This document shows positions 42,373-53,906 of a stretch of 64,000 nucleotides of DNA, piece by piece. The stretch is from Neovahlkampfia damariscottae (lineage: Eukaryota; Heterolobosea; Selenaionea; Neovahlkampfiida; Neovahlkampfiidae). Position 1 is the stretch's first letter; every line of letters starts with the position of its first letter. A program made the translations under genes and the position numbers. The notes beneath the pieces were generated by a model. That model ran no database searches, was not told the DNA's origin, and saw nothing but the letters and a program-made list of their open reading frames with translations. The stretch is from contig JABLTG010000031.1 of NCBI GenBank assembly GCA_016618085.1, positions 1-64,000 of the forward strand. Reading direction: 5' to 3'.

Positions 42373-42895
42373 ATGCTGAAAAACAAACCCACCATCATGG
42401 TGCTCACATTGACACCACAATTAATTGTGAGTATCATCGTAAGTTAAATATAACTAACAATAGTCCTTTATTCTCATGAGTATGGTTGTCATAAATTGCT
42501 TTCAATATCCAACAACTACAATTGAAGTGTATACAGAGGCACTTGGAAATGTAACATCTAAATCAACTCAACCAAGCGGTCTGTACTTATATTCGGTTAG
42601 TTATTACAATGAATATATCAAAGAACAGACCAATGGTAAAACAAAATATGGTGTTCCAGAAAAATTCGAAATTGGTCAAAACGTAACTTGTTTTTATGAC
42701 TGGTTGGATGTTAAGTATGTGTATTTTAACCAAAAAAGAATGGTACCGGGTGATGATATCTTGGCAGCAATAATTCGAATATTTTTCTTTTTTGTTTTTG
42801 GTTCAGTTTTCATGGTTTGTCTGTTCACTTCATTGTTGACATTAATTGTCATTTTATTTTCAAGACAAGTTTGGTACATTTTATTCAAATATTAG
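42373..42895 (+). CDS. DUF3592-like two-helix membrane protein, copy 2
   Basis: Exons 42373-42438 and 42464-42895 (the intron is only 25 nt) give 165 residues. An N-terminal helix spans the junction (MVLTLTPQLIVSIISFILMS). The beta-like domain reads YPTTTIEVYTEALGNVTSKS and KFEIGQNVTCFYDW, with two possible N-glycosylation sites (NVT). The C-terminal helix follows PGDDILAAIIRIF (FFVFGSVFMVCLFTSLLTLI). It is a tandem paralogue of the frameshifted copy just upstream. Function is unknown. It ends 8 bp from the opposing DUF4243 gene. Confidence 0.65.
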
Positions 42896-42903
42896 AATTT
42901 GTT

Positions 42904-43803
42904 TTAAAACCAATTTTTGACTTCCAATGTTCTTTTTGCAATACATTTCAAATATTCATTATTCGAAGTATTTTCCAGATATCGTTCATACAAAAGTGAA
43001 ACCAATTTGAAGATATGTTCATCTTCCTGATTTATAGCTGATGATTTCAATTCATCCATGAATCTTTTACCTTTTCTGCATATTTGAATGATAAAGATGG
43101 CATTGAACGAGCCACATAAATCAACAATAAAGATCTCTACCATATTTGAGCAGTTTTCAATTTTAATCCATTATCATCAATAAACGGTAAAATATTCTTC
43201 AATGCGTACCAACCAGTGCATCCATGAAGAAAAAAGAAATCAAGTTTTTCAGTTTTTCCAAAAATGTCCAAAGTCACTTTAGAAATCGTATCTACAACAT
43301 CTTCTATTTTTTCACCTGATAAATTCAAGTCATATTTATCAAATAATTTTGAAATGCTCGGGTCTTTCAAAAAAAATTTCATGGTTTCATCAAAATCATC
43401 TGATTTAGGAAGTTCAATTATACTTGGATCATTTGAGATCTTTTAACAAATTTGGAATGTCAGAAATCGTATTTTTTGAATTTTCTGATAAATTACCAAC
43501 ATTTAAAAAACATGTGATAAAATATGATAATCCTTCTGCAACAGTTTCAATGTCTCTTCCTTCTTCTAAATCTAAAGAATATCCTAATAAAATTGTGCCA
43601 TGAGCTGCTGAACCAATCACACCATGAATAGTTTCTGTTATAAAATATTCATTTAAAGTTGATTTTAAACGTTCATCAGAGGCACCTAATCTTTTGAGTG
43701 TTACTAAACCGGATACCATATGATTTGCACGTTGATATTCCACTGAATACGAGTTTCTATTCTTTTTCAAGAGCAACAGTAATTGTTTGTTTATTTGACT
43801 CAT
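42904..43803 (-). pseudogene. Questin-oxidase-like (DUF4243) protein, frameshifted
   Basis: Segments in three frames reconstruct one DUF4243 protein: YQRANHMVSGLVTLKRLGAS (the H...GL..L..LGA signature), GSAAHGTILLGYSLDLEEG, then NDPSIIELPKSDDFDETMKF after a shift at about 43440. LDFFFLHGCTGWYALKNILP follows. After a second shift at about 43147, VEIFIVDLCGSFNAIFIIQI leads to the end. The first shift lies in a run of A; the second does not. The family includes a fungal Baeyer-Villiger oxidase acting on questin and many uncharacterised homologues. Two lesions imply either a pseudogene or local consensus errors; no donor or acceptor pairs explain them. Confidence 0.6.
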
Positions 43804-43848
43804 GGACACAGTTTGTTGATTGGTGTAATTTTTCCAAACTTTATTTTT

Positions 43849-44789
43849 TCAATTAAACCAAAACACATAAGCACTATGGTACAATATAATCAATAAAACC
43901 AACAAAATAACCATCATCAATAGAAAAATTAAGTGTAAGTGCTTTCTTTGGTTTAACAAAAAATTAACCAAAAAATTTGAAGACTGCAAGGTTTCTCTGC
44001 ATATTTGAATATTTTGATTGAATAGACGAGACAAAAAATCATTTGTAATTTTCATAGTCAGACCCCATAAAATGAAATCTTCATTTTTGATTTTTCTTAA
44101 AAATTCTTTTGAATCAGGTAGCATTATTCCTTCAATGGAAACATTAAATAGCATAAAATTAGGAATGAATTTTCCAATATTTTTGTAGAGATGAGTGAGA
44201 TTAAAATTTAACATTTTTTTATGTTGTTGTAAAAATTCCTCTTCTTTTTGAAAAAACTCCAAAGGTGTCCATTTAGCATCTGCAATTTCATCTTTTTGAA
44301 GTTTACATTGGACTTTTTCTTTCAAAGAAAAATAAACTGTTGTTTTAAAATTTAACTTCATTTACCAAAAGGAAAAACGAATATGTCTCGAGTCTGTTGT
44401 TTTTTTAATCTTCCTAAATATAAATAATTTTCTTCATTTGTAATATCAATTCCAATCTCTTCAAGAACTTCTCTTTCAGCTGTTTGTTTCATAGTTTCAC
44501 CTCTTTCATGTTTTCCTCCTGGAAATGCCACTTGTCCACTCCATCTATCTGATTCTCTAGTAGTCCTTTTAGTGAATAATAATTCTATTGATTCTTTTTT
44601 CTGTTGTATGAACTGAATTTTTTCTTTTTTTGTTTTTGTGGAGGATAAGAATTCTTCTTCCACTGAAGACAAAGATTTGAATTTTAAAATTAATGAAACA
44701 CCTGCATTCTTTTTACTTTTATCAAGCTCTGTTTTTACGGTTTCCAAATTCTCAATCAAATTCTCAAGCCAATTTTCTCTCTTTTCCAT
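43849..44789 (-). CDS. Nudix hydrolase, CoA-pyrophosphatase-like, tail-anchored
   Basis: Exons 44366-44789 and 43849-44336 give 303 residues. The Nudix box is complete: GGKHERGETMKQTAEREVLE followed by EIGI, preceded by SDRWSGQVAFP, the pattern of NUDT7/NUDT8-type CoA or lipid pyrophosphatases. RLKKQQTRDIFVFPFVYFSL continues the fold. A single C-terminal hydrophobic helix (LIFLLMMVILLVLLIILYHS) with little after it marks a tail-anchored protein of the ER, mitochondrial outer membrane or peroxisome. Tail anchoring is unusual for this subfamily. The gene is intact, in contrast to its frameshifted neighbours, and its ATG faces the MYND gene across 76 bp. Confidence 0.85.
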
Positions 44790-44865
44790 TATTTTGGTCC
44801 AGAAATGGTGATTTGAATGTCCAGATACGCAGTTTAACCAATTAACATCTAATCAATCGTGTGAA

Positions 44866-46297
44866 ATGAGTGATTTTGAAGAACTTATTGAAGAGGTCCA
44901 TAAAAAAGACAAAGAATCATTGAAAATTATTCACGGATTTGTTTTAAATATTTTCACCTTCAATGATCAACCTTCGCAGAAAATTTCTGTGACAAAAAAA
45001 AATGTTCAAGAACATATTGTACCAGTTGAACCAGCAATAAGATTAATGGAAAAACTAAAATTTGTTAAATCAAAAACACTTTGAACTACCAAACAGATGA
45101 GTTTCAAAAACTTTGAAAAAGTTTATTCAGCTTTCAATGAAGCAATGAAAAAACATCACACCAAGCAAAAGTTAGCCAAACAAGAAGAAAAAATACGTTC
45201 TATAATTTCAAGAGAATCTGATGATCCAAAAGAAGAAGACTTTACAGAAGAAGTTAAAGCCACAGCCTATGGAAGAGAATTATATCAAGCATTCAAACAT
45301 AATCAACAGTGTAAGAAGTTTTTTAAAATATCAGAAAAGCATTAGATTCTTTTTGTGAAGCATTTTTAATTAATGATATTATGTCATCAATTCAACCTGA
45401 AGAATTCAAAACATTAAGCGATTTTGTTCAAAAAAATAGTTCAAATACAGACTTTTATGTGATAGTTTTTGTTTTTCGAATGGCAATTGGAAACCCAGCG
45501 ATGATGAAACAGACACTTGGTTATTTTGATTTCTTAGTAGCACAAAAGACAGCTTTCACTTTACATTTATTGAAATTAAAAGCTTCATATTGTGCAATAT
45601 TGAGAGATTGGAAAAATGCATTCAAGCATTGAACCTATACGCTGAAATTGGTTCAAAAGATGATGTCCTTAGTGAATTTGGTATGGCATATATGCAAATA
45701 CGTGATTATAAAAAATCATTTAAATACTTAACTGATTATGTCAATAAATCTGAATGGTGTGAAAAATCAAGAGTTAATGCACATTACAAATTAGCTTATC
45801 ATTACTTATGCTTTGAAGAAGATTGTGATTCACCAAAAAATCCAGAAAAAAACTGTGAAAGTTTCATATTTCACATGAGGTGTGGGATGATCGCAGAAAA
45901 TTATCAACTGCCAGTCTCAAATCCTTTTAATTCTTCAACTGACCAAATTGCTTCATTTTGTTTCAATCAATATTTACTTCAATCAGAAAATATTTGCAAC
46001 TTTTGTGGTAAAAAATCAAAGACAAAATGTTCAATTTGTTATTGTGCTTGGTATTGCTCAGAAGAATGCCAAAAAGAGGATTGGAAAACTCATAAATTGA
46101 TGTGTATTTCTCATGAAAAACCAATGAAAATGACAAGTGTAATAGAAAAAGGAGAATGTAAATCAGAGTTTCAAAGGTTAATGCAACTCGAAACAAACAA
46201 GACTGTTCAACAACTTTCCATTAAATGTATTCCAAAATTGAAATTAAGATTCGAAAAAATACTTGAAACTATTGGAGAACCAACAAAGAAACAATGA
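44866..46297 (+). pseudogene. Helical repeat - MYND zinc-finger protein, one frameshift
   Basis: Exons 44866-45063, 45097-45308 and 45335 onward give a helical protein: SFKNFEKVYSAFNEAMKKHH, then KTAFTLHLLKLKASYCAILR. It continues (other frame) LNLYAEIGSKDDVLSEFGMA and DYKKSFKYLTDYVNK, TPR-like pairs. The two frames meet near 45627 at NAFK, where one A seems missing. The C-terminus has a full MYND finger: CNFCGKKSKTKCSICYCAWY, CSEECQKEDWKTHKLMC. MYND domains bind PxLxP-type peptides, often in chromatin or methyltransferase complexes. Since only one base is at fault, this may be a working gene with a sequencing error; the introns are clean. Confidence 0.65.
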
Positions 46298-46446
46298 TTC
46301 AAATTTCCAACCCTGGTCAAAATATCGAAAAAAATGGAAATACAAACTCAAAAAAAAAATCAATAAAATCAAATAGAAATTGACCAATCATTTTCCTAAC
46401 GCTATAAATAACTGAAACTTCAAAGATAAATCTACTCAAACGAACC

Positions 46447-47670
46447 ATGAATTCAAAAGTCAAACAACCAGTCCTTCCTTTTAATACTCAAATTCCAAGA
46501 TGGTAGGAACACAAAAACTGACTGAACGAATAGGGTGTACAATCATTGGTCAATGTATTACTTAATATGTCTTTTTCCAATATTTTATTTTATTTTGTTC
46601 ATATTATCATCAATATTTACCGAACATTCACTCAAATTTATGTTATTGATTCCATTGTTTACCTTCATTGTTTTGCCAGTAGTTGATCAATTAACCAAAG
46701 ACTATTATATTGAATATAAAGATCCAAACTACAAAGAAAAAAGAATACAACATGAAGAAACAAATAATTGGTTTTTTTATTATAAATCAGCTTTGTATGT
46801 CTTCAGTGGGTTAGAGATTTTGAACTTTACTTTTTCATTGTACCTTGTAAAGGAAATTCAAATTTCAACATCCATTTTTTGGTTAATATCATTTAATAGT
46901 GGATTGATAACTGCTATTTCAATGACAATAGCTCATGAACTCTATCACAAAGTTTCAAAAATTGACAAATTTGTTGGATTGCTTTTATTATCATTAGGAT
47001 CATATTCTCATTTTTATCTTCGTATGATTGTTTTTTCTAATTTTTTGTAGAACATTTATTTTGTCATCATAAATTTGTTGCAACTGAAAAAGATCCAAAT
47101 ACAGCAAAATATAACGAAACAGTTTATGAATTCGTTCCTAGATCGATCATTGGTGGATACATACAAAGTTGGAGAATTGAAGCAACACGTTTAAAAGGGT
47201 CAAATTTTTATAATATCTTCGAAAATAGAATGATTTTATCAACTTTAGTAACCATTGTTGTACCGATTATCATTTGGAAATTATTTTCATTTCAATCATT
47301 CATTTTTTTCATTACTCAAGCTATAATCTCAATTATATTTTCGGAATTAGTTAATTATATTGAACACTACGGTTTAGAAAGAAAATTTCAACCAGAAAAA
47401 AACAAATTCGAAAATGTAAATTTTCAACACTCTTGGGATGCGCCATATAGGTTCTCTTGTTACTTATCATCCAATATTTTACTCCATGCTGATCATCACA
47501 TGAATTGTTTGAAGGAATATGAAAAATTAACAGCTATTGAAGGATCACCAATCATGCCTTATACTTATATGACCATGATGATTTTATCTTTGTATCCAAA
47601 ATTATATTTTTCAATTGTCAATCCTCATCTTGATGAATATAAAAAGAATTTCGAGAAAAAATGTAAATAA
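46447..47670 (+). CDS. AlkB-like integral-membrane di-iron alkane monooxygenase
   Basis: Exons 46447-46502, 46534-47021 and 47051-47670 give 387 residues. Several hydrophobic helices carry the three His boxes of AlkB-type oxygenases: HELYHK, QHLFCHH and LLHADHH. NYIEHYGLER adds the further conserved His. KFVATEKDPNTAKYNETVYE and FVPRSIIGGYIQSW match the AlkB stretch between boxes. The enzyme would hydroxylate alkanes or related fatty chains using a rubredoxin-like donor in the membrane. The Glu normally preceding the second box (EH...HH) is encoded as Gln across the intron. This family is common in bacteria and rare in eukaryotes, so acquisition by transfer with later intron gain is plausible. 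CCAAT lies at 46382. Confidence 0.88.
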
Positions 47671-47751
47671 AAAATGTGATTTGTTCTGATTTGTTAGATT
47701 AATTAACCAATAGAATTCCAGCGGAAAAACGAGAAGAAGAAAAACTAAAAA

Positions 47752-49171
47752 ATGTTTACTTCAAAAAAAAATTATCTTTTGATAGTTCCATTGATATTTA
47801 TCTTGTTATTCTTTTCAGAAAAATTTTTAATTTTTCAATTAAAAGTTAAAAAAAAAAAATTGTCTTTTGAAAAATGTCGAAACACAAATTTGAAAAGAGA
47901 TTTTAAAAAAGACCCAATATTGGTAGTTGTTCCAAAAATGCCTGCAAATGATTTCCACAACAGATTTTCAGCAGAAATGTTAGAAGAGAATAATTATCGT
48001 TCAGAATGTGATGTAAAATGTTTATACACCAATAAAATTGATAATCATACATTAACTAGAGCAGATGGTTTCCTCACTTATCAAGATACTCAATTCAAAT
48101 ATCCTACAACTTGTAGTCATCAAAAAACGATTATTTTGACCATGGAAAACGTTGAACATCCAGGTTTTGATATAACTATAGATACAAGACCCACTAGTGA
48201 TATAACAGCAGGTTATTATAATCATCATGAATATGATTTATTCAAAAAACCAGAAAAAAAAAGTAAAAAAAAAAATAATTAATTTTTCGTCAAAAGAGGA
48301 TTCTCCAATTGCAACTGCTTTTATTTCAAATTGTAAATTTGAGGTAACTACTCCAAGGTTACAAATTTTGAAAGGATTATTGGATTTAGATATGCCTATT
48401 GCATCATTTGGAAAATGTTTGAATACAGCCAAAGAACCAATGGATATCAAGGATCCAAAAGAGAGGAAAATGAAATTATTGGCTCAACATAAATTCAATT
48501 TATGTTTTGAAAATTCTCATGCAAAAGGTTACATCACTGAAAAATATTGGCAGGCCTTGGTTGCAGGAACTGTTCCAGTTGTTTTGGGTGCCCCTGATAT
48601 TAGAAAATATCAACCAAGTCCAAATTCAATTATTGTCGTTGATGAAAACACAAACTTAAAAGATTTAGCTCATTTCTTGACTTCTCTTGGGAATAACGAA
48701 AAAGAGTATAACAAAATGTTAGAATGGAAAAGAACTGGACCGACAGATCAATTTCTATCAATTGTTGATGATTCTTCAGTTTCTTATTATTGTAGATTAT
48801 GTATTAAATTAGCAGATTCATATCAAGAAATCAAAAATGATAAATTCATTTTAATCAGAGAAAGAAATACCTTTTATTAGTAAAAAACACAAAAATTCTA
48901 ACAAAGAAGCAAAAAATTAAAATTTAATGAAAGAACGACAAAGTTTAAAGAATTCAAAAATTCAATTTTAAAATTATTTGAACATTATCATCCAACTTGG
49001 ATTAAAGATCGACCAGATCCTGAATTTCAAAAAACGAAAGAATTGAACATTTATAGAATTATTTATTCAGGTACAAATTTTCAAGAAGCTTTTTTTGGTG
49101 ATTCAATAGACAATGACAAAAAAGTTTCAAAATTAAAATTAGGCACAAAATTAGAAGTAATTTTTACTTAA
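47752..49171 (+). CDS. GT10 alpha-1,3-fucosyltransferase, second copy
   Basis: Exons 47752-48262, 48297-48879 and 48910-49171 give 451 residues. An N-terminal anchor (YLLIVPLIFILLFFSEKFL) precedes a catalytic region with FISNCKFEVTTPRLQILKGL, KFNLCFENSHAKGYITEKYW, AGTVPVVLGAPDIRKYQPS and SIIVVDENTNLKDLAHFL. The C-terminal 90-residue extension ending TKLEVIFT is homologous to that of the gene at 16680, so the two arose by duplication although 30 kb apart. Intron positions are not shared, which suggests an old event or much intron turnover. The last intron must use the acceptor at 48909; an earlier one would create a stop. The MAF1 stop faces it 5 bp away. Confidence 0.87.
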
Positions 49172-49176
49172 ATTTT

Positions 49177-50082
49177 TTACAAATCAAAATCTTCAATCAT
49201 CATTTCATCATGAGAAAAATGAAAATTCAAATTTTTTTCATTCGTTTCGTCATCTTCTTCATTGAAAAATTCATTTTCTGAAGTAAAAAATTTTGACTTG
49301 AAACTTTCTTTTGATTGAGAATAGCATGAAAAAAATAAAATTTTTTTCAATTTTTTGTTCACAAAGAAATAAGTAAAAGACCATATTCTACCATCAATAT
49401 CTTCCATTGGATCAGATTCTTCATCAGGTGTAAATTCAAACACTTCACATTCTTTTAAAGTCATTTCTGTTTCAATTGAACTCCATAATAGAATTCTTTC
49501 TTCTTCTGTGAATGAGTCTCTTAATGAAAGATTAATTGAGTTGATTATATGTTCAATCTTCATAACTCTTGTAAAATCCTTATTTCCACAATATCTAAAA
49601 TCATGATCGATGTAAATATGATTTAATAATGAAATTAAATCGATTAAAGTGTTTGAGTTAACTTCTAAATGTTGATTCCCTGACAACAAAAAAGAATAAA
49701 AAAAAAATTTTTTTTTACCTGGTGTAAAAGGACTCATCGGAGATGTTGGTGATAAAACAGCATATTGTTGTTGTTTATGTAAACTATCTTTTGAAAAAGG
49801 TATATCTTCGGAGCGCGTTGGTGAGGTATGACTACGGAACTTTTCTTTGAGTTCCTTACTCAATATTTTATCCGATTTTGATTTTTTACCTAGTTTTTGA
49901 TTTTTTTTTAATTTTTTAATATAAATTTACATGAATAAAGTTCCACTTTTCCCGAAACTATCAAGCTTCCTGAATTTATGACACCGTCGTCTAATCTATT
50001 AAGATTGTGGTTAATATCGATGTTGTTTTTTATTTTACCTTGAATTAAATCTATTTATCTCGTAATTCTCTAAGAATTTCAT
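49177..50082 (-). CDS. MAF1: MAF1, repressor of RNA polymerase III
   Basis: Exons 50039-50082, 49931-49995, 49719-49889 and 49177-49679 give 260 residues. The start MKFLENYEINRFNSRLDDGV and KVELYSCKK matches the MAF1 A box (MK.LEN..F..IN..L......I..R.E.YSCK). After a Ser-rich linker, LIDLISLLNHIYIDHDFRYC, HIINSINLSLRD and LWSSIETEMTLKECEVFEFT lead to DPMEDIDGRIWSFTYFFVNK and KLKKILFFSC. This is the C-box of MAF1. MAF1 shuts down Pol III under stress via TOR signalling; the linker (SPTSPMSPFTPG) contains Ser-Pro sites suitable for phosphorylation. The acidic tail is also typical. The short first exons were found only by splicing. Confidence 0.9.
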
Positions 50083-50475
50083 TGTTGTTTTACACTGTGA
50101 GCAATACCGTTGGAAAGAAGAAATCGAGTTTGAAAAAGCGTTTCATTTGTCAGTATTTATAGTTGACCAATCAAATACATCAACTGTTTTGACGTTGAAT
50201 ACCGGAGGATACGGAGAAGGAAAGTTTCAAAAATGACAAATTTTGTTGAAAATATTACTTATTTTTTTCAACAGTTACATCAATTTGGAAAAAAATATCC
50301 AAATCACATTTGTTGAAAAAGAACATCTCTTTATTCTTCTTTTCAAAAAAATTAAATTCGTTGTGCAATAGTAACGTGCAAAAGGGTGAAAAATGGTTTT
50401 TTTTTTTTGTGAATTTTTATTGTGTAGTGTTTGAGTGAGGTGAGTGAATAGTGTATGTGGTGGGTGAAAAAAAAA
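50083..50475. other. Non-coding gap upstream of MAF1 and after importin-alpha
   Basis: This 393-bp stretch has CCAAT at 50168-50172 (context GACCAATCAAA). A micro-ORF of 27 codons follows at 50233-50316, and then a T-rich tract and a GT-rich tract (GAGTGAGGTGAGTGAATAG near 50434), just downstream of the importin-alpha stop. The GT tract could help 3' end formation. I see no conserved RNA or protein. Confidence 0.4.
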
Positions 50476-52080
50476 TTAGAATTTAAATCCTCCTTGAGGA
50501 GTATTAATATTTGAACCGAATTGAAATTCATTTTGATTCATTGACAAGTCATCTTGTTCTACTCCAAAATAATTTTCCAAAATTCTCATTACTTTTTCAT
50601 AAATTTCTTGATCTTCATGTTGTTGTAATTCTTCAATTTTTTCAATACCACCTGCTTCTTCAATCATTTCAAGGTATTTATTCTCGCCATTATCTTCTGC
50701 ATCTTTTTCACCAGCTTGAAGAATATTATCAATAGCTTCTAAAGCAACATTGATAACTTTTGTATCTTTGACTGTTAATAAATCACAGAATGGTTTCAAA
50801 ATTCCTCTTGTAACCAAGTATTTGATTTGTTTAGAAGTTCCTCCTGAAGTTGCATTTGACAATGCCCAAGCAGCTTCTTTTCTAACATCAAAATCTTCTT
50901 TTTGTAAAATGATTATAAGTGGTGGAATCAAGTTTGCTTCAATAACAGATTGAATTTGATCTCTGTTTCCAGCTGTAATATTTGAAATTGTCCAACAAGT
51001 TTCTTTTCTAATACTTTTTTTTGTATGACTTAACAAAGTTCCGAGACATGTCAAAGCACCACATGTAATAACAGTTGCTGTTTGTGAATCTGTACCTGTG
51101 ACAATGTTTCCAATTGTACGAAGTGCAGGTGTTTGAACTGTACTTTGATGGAATAACAATAATTCTACTAATCTTGGTACAACATTGGAATCAATAACTG
51201 ATTGAATTCTATCATTTGGACCATCAGATAAATATGAAATTGCCCAACAAGCATCAGTCAATACTTCTTCATCTTCATGATACAATAAATGTGATAAAAG
51301 TTTAAGAGCAGGTTGTACTAATTTGAAATCTGGAATTGGTTTTCCACGACATAAATTTGAAAGTGTCCATGTTGCATTTCTATTTTTTTTTAATTTTTTT
51401 TTTTCTTTTACCTCAACAAGGAAATTTTTGGATTTTCTGTAATTAATTTGATCAAAGCAGGTAAAGCACCAAGTTGAAGTACATAATTTCTACATTTTGG
51501 TGAGTCTCCAGCGATATTTCCAAGTGCCCATACTGATTGTTCTCTAACTTCATCATTTTTCAAAGAAAGAAGTTGAATGAAAGTAGATACAGCACCTGCT
51601 TGAATAACTTTTTCTGTATGTTCAGAGGTACCAGAAGCAATATTTGTAAGAGCCCAAGCAGCTTCAAATTGAAGTTGAGGAAAATTAACGCATTGAAGGT
51701 ATTGAACAAAAATTGGAATACAACCAATTTTTATAACATCATCAATAGGTGGATTTCTTTCTATAGAAAAAAGTTACTTTTTTTTTGAACTTGAACTTAC
51801 CCATGGAAAGTAATTTACGGAATTGAACTGTGGCTTCGAGTTGTTTTTTTGGATCTTCTGATTTTAAAAGTAACATAAGTGATGGCAAATTTTGAAGTTT
51901 TTGACTAAGTTGTGGATCTGAAGAAACCTCTGAACTTCCTTCATTTCTCATTTTTTTTACTAAATTTTCTTTTTTTTGTTTTCTGAGTGTATTTTGTTTT
52001 TCCTCCATCTTTCTACGAGTATCCTCCTTGGATAAAGTAGATTTTAAGTTTTTACGTGTACCTTGTTGACCTGAGTACAT
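50476..52080 (-). CDS. Importin subunit alpha
   Basis: Exons 51801-52080, 51412-51760 and 50476-51379 give 510 residues. An N-terminal importin-beta-binding domain ([34 protein letters not shown]) is followed by ten armadillo repeats. The NLS-binding Trp/Asn arrays read [90 protein letters not shown] and [16 protein letters not shown]. The C-terminal acidic patch ([20 protein letters not shown]) and ENYFG match the export-receptor site. It carries classical NLS cargo such as UNG (12430) into the nucleus with importin-beta. Its length is normal for the family. Confidence 0.95.
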
Positions 52081-52317
52081 TTTCCTTCAATTTAAATTGC
52101 GCCAGAAATAGTTGAATATAATTGGGCAAAAAAAGAATCTTTTTGAAGACCTTCGACCAATAATTGGGAATAACCGAATTTTTTTCCGTTTTTTTAAAAA
52201 AAATCAAACATGACTTGTATTTTTTTGAACCTTTTTAAAATTGAACCCGGAGAAAATTAATTGGACAAAAAAAAAATCATCATTTTTGGACAAATAAATC
52301 TCCGTTGAACAAACAAA
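52081..52317. promoter_or_regulatory. Divergent promoter, importin-alpha / KMO
   Basis: This 237-bp gap contains ATTGG near 52121, CCAAT near 52164 (context GACCAATAATTGG) and ATTGG near 52260. It also holds long T and A tracts. It is one of the longest intergenic regions in the window. Confidence 0.45.
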
Positions 52318-53898
52318 ATGTCAGATTCACAAGAAAAATGTTTAGTTGTTGGTGGCGGTCTTGTTGGTGCTTTACAATCTATATACCTCGCAAAAAGAGG
52401 ATACAAAGTTAAAATTTATGAGAGATCTGAAGACGTAAAATTGAAACTGATATTAAACTATTTTAAAAAAGTCCAGAAAATCAAATAATTATGGCGGAAG
52501 ATCAATCAATTTAGCTTTAAGTAATCGGGGTTTTAATGCATTAGAAAAAGCAGTTGATTCAAAAGAAATTCTTGACAAAGTCCAAGAAGCAGGAGTAAAA
52601 GTATTTTCTAGATATATTCATCAGTAATAGATTTATTTAATTTCTAACTTTTCTTAGCAAAGATGGAAGTGAATCAAAATCAAATTACGGAAAAGATGAA
52701 ACGGAATTTATTCTTTCAATTGACAGACAACTCTTGAATCAAATATTAATAACAAAAGCGGAAGAAGAAAAAGTTGAAGTAAAATTTAATCAAAAATTGA
52801 TCACTATGGATTTAAGAACTCCAAAATGTACCTTTTTTGATTTACAACAAAAAAAACAAAATGTTGTAAGAAAAGATGATTTAAAAAAAATTAGGTTGAA
52901 ACTGATATTTTATTTGGTTGTGATGGTGCTCATTCTATGGTTAGAAGTCAATTACAAAAATGGATTAGAGGGTTTGAAATTGAACAAAGATATATGACAC
53001 ACTCATATAAAGAACTTACAATTCCACCAACAAAAGAAAATGAATTTGCATTGACATCACCAAATTCACTTCATATTTGGCCAAGAGGTGATTTTATGTT
53101 AATGGCTCTTCCAAATAAATCAAAAAATTTTACAGTCACTTTATTCATGGTAAAAATAATGAAAAAATGATTAATTTTTAAAGAGAAATGAAGATTTTGA
53201 AAAATTGGATACAAATGAAAAAGTGTTGAAATTTTTTGAAACTGAATTTTCTGATGTTGTAAAGGTAATGCCAACACTTTTAGAAGATTGGAAGAAAAAT
53301 CCAACAAGTGGTTTAATGTATACAAAATGTTATCCATTTCATGAATCTGATAAAACTATTCTTTTAGGAGATGCTGCTCATCCAATTATTCCATTTTATG
53401 GACAAGGTGTAAATTGTGGATTTGAAGATTGTTTCAAGTTGGATGAATTGTTAACAAAATATAATGGTGATAAAAAGAAAGCATTTGAAGAATATTCAAA
53501 AACTAGAAAACCAAATACAGATGCTATTTCAGATTTATCTCACATGAACTTTATTGAAGTAATTTTTGATTAATTTTTAATTATTTTCAAATTAGATGTC
53601 AGATAAAACAGGTTCACGTTTATTTTTAATCAAAAAGAAAATTGGTATATTTTTGAATTCTATTATGCCAACATTCAAACCTTTATACTCAATGGTTGCT
53701 TTTTCACCTCAAATTGGATATAGAGAAGCATTAGATACACACAGAAGACAAGAATCTATTATTTCAAATGTTATTAATTTTAGTTTACTTGGTTTAACAG
53801 GTGCTTCAATTTATCTTTTATCTGAACATTTATTACCAAAAGATAATTTTCTTCACAAAAATTTTGAAAAGATCAAAAAATATTTCAAAAAAGAATAA
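52318..53898 (+). CDS. KMO: Kynurenine 3-monooxygenase
   Basis: FAD/NADPH hydroxylase that makes 3-hydroxykynurenine in tryptophan breakdown and de novo NAD synthesis. Six exons (52318-52434, 52472-52623, 52658-52865, 52895-53149, 53184-53558, 53596-53898) give 469 residues. Motifs are VVGGGLVGALQSIYLAKRGY (FAD Rossmann), GGRSINLALSNRGFNALEKA, SIDRQLLN, LFGCDGAHSMVRSQL, YKELTIP, LHIWPRGDFMLMALPN and LLGDAAHPIIPFYGQGVNCG. The C-terminal hydrophobic helix (VINFSLLGLTGASIYLLSEH) corresponds to the mitochondrial outer-membrane anchor. Every junction keeps the frame. It needs oxygen, which argues for an aerobic organism. Confidence 0.94.
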
Positions 53899-53906
53899 AA
53901 CAATAT

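Noticed and set aside
42904-43803. Reading the DUF4243 segments as exons with introns
   Set aside because: No GT donor and AG acceptor of usable length lie at the two frame changes; an 8-nt gttaaaag is too short to be an intron.
50233-50316. 27-codon ORF starting MTNFVENITYFFQQ after a CCAAT box
   Set aside because: Short, no family, and the CCAAT fits the MAF1 promoter on the other strand; kept only as a remark.
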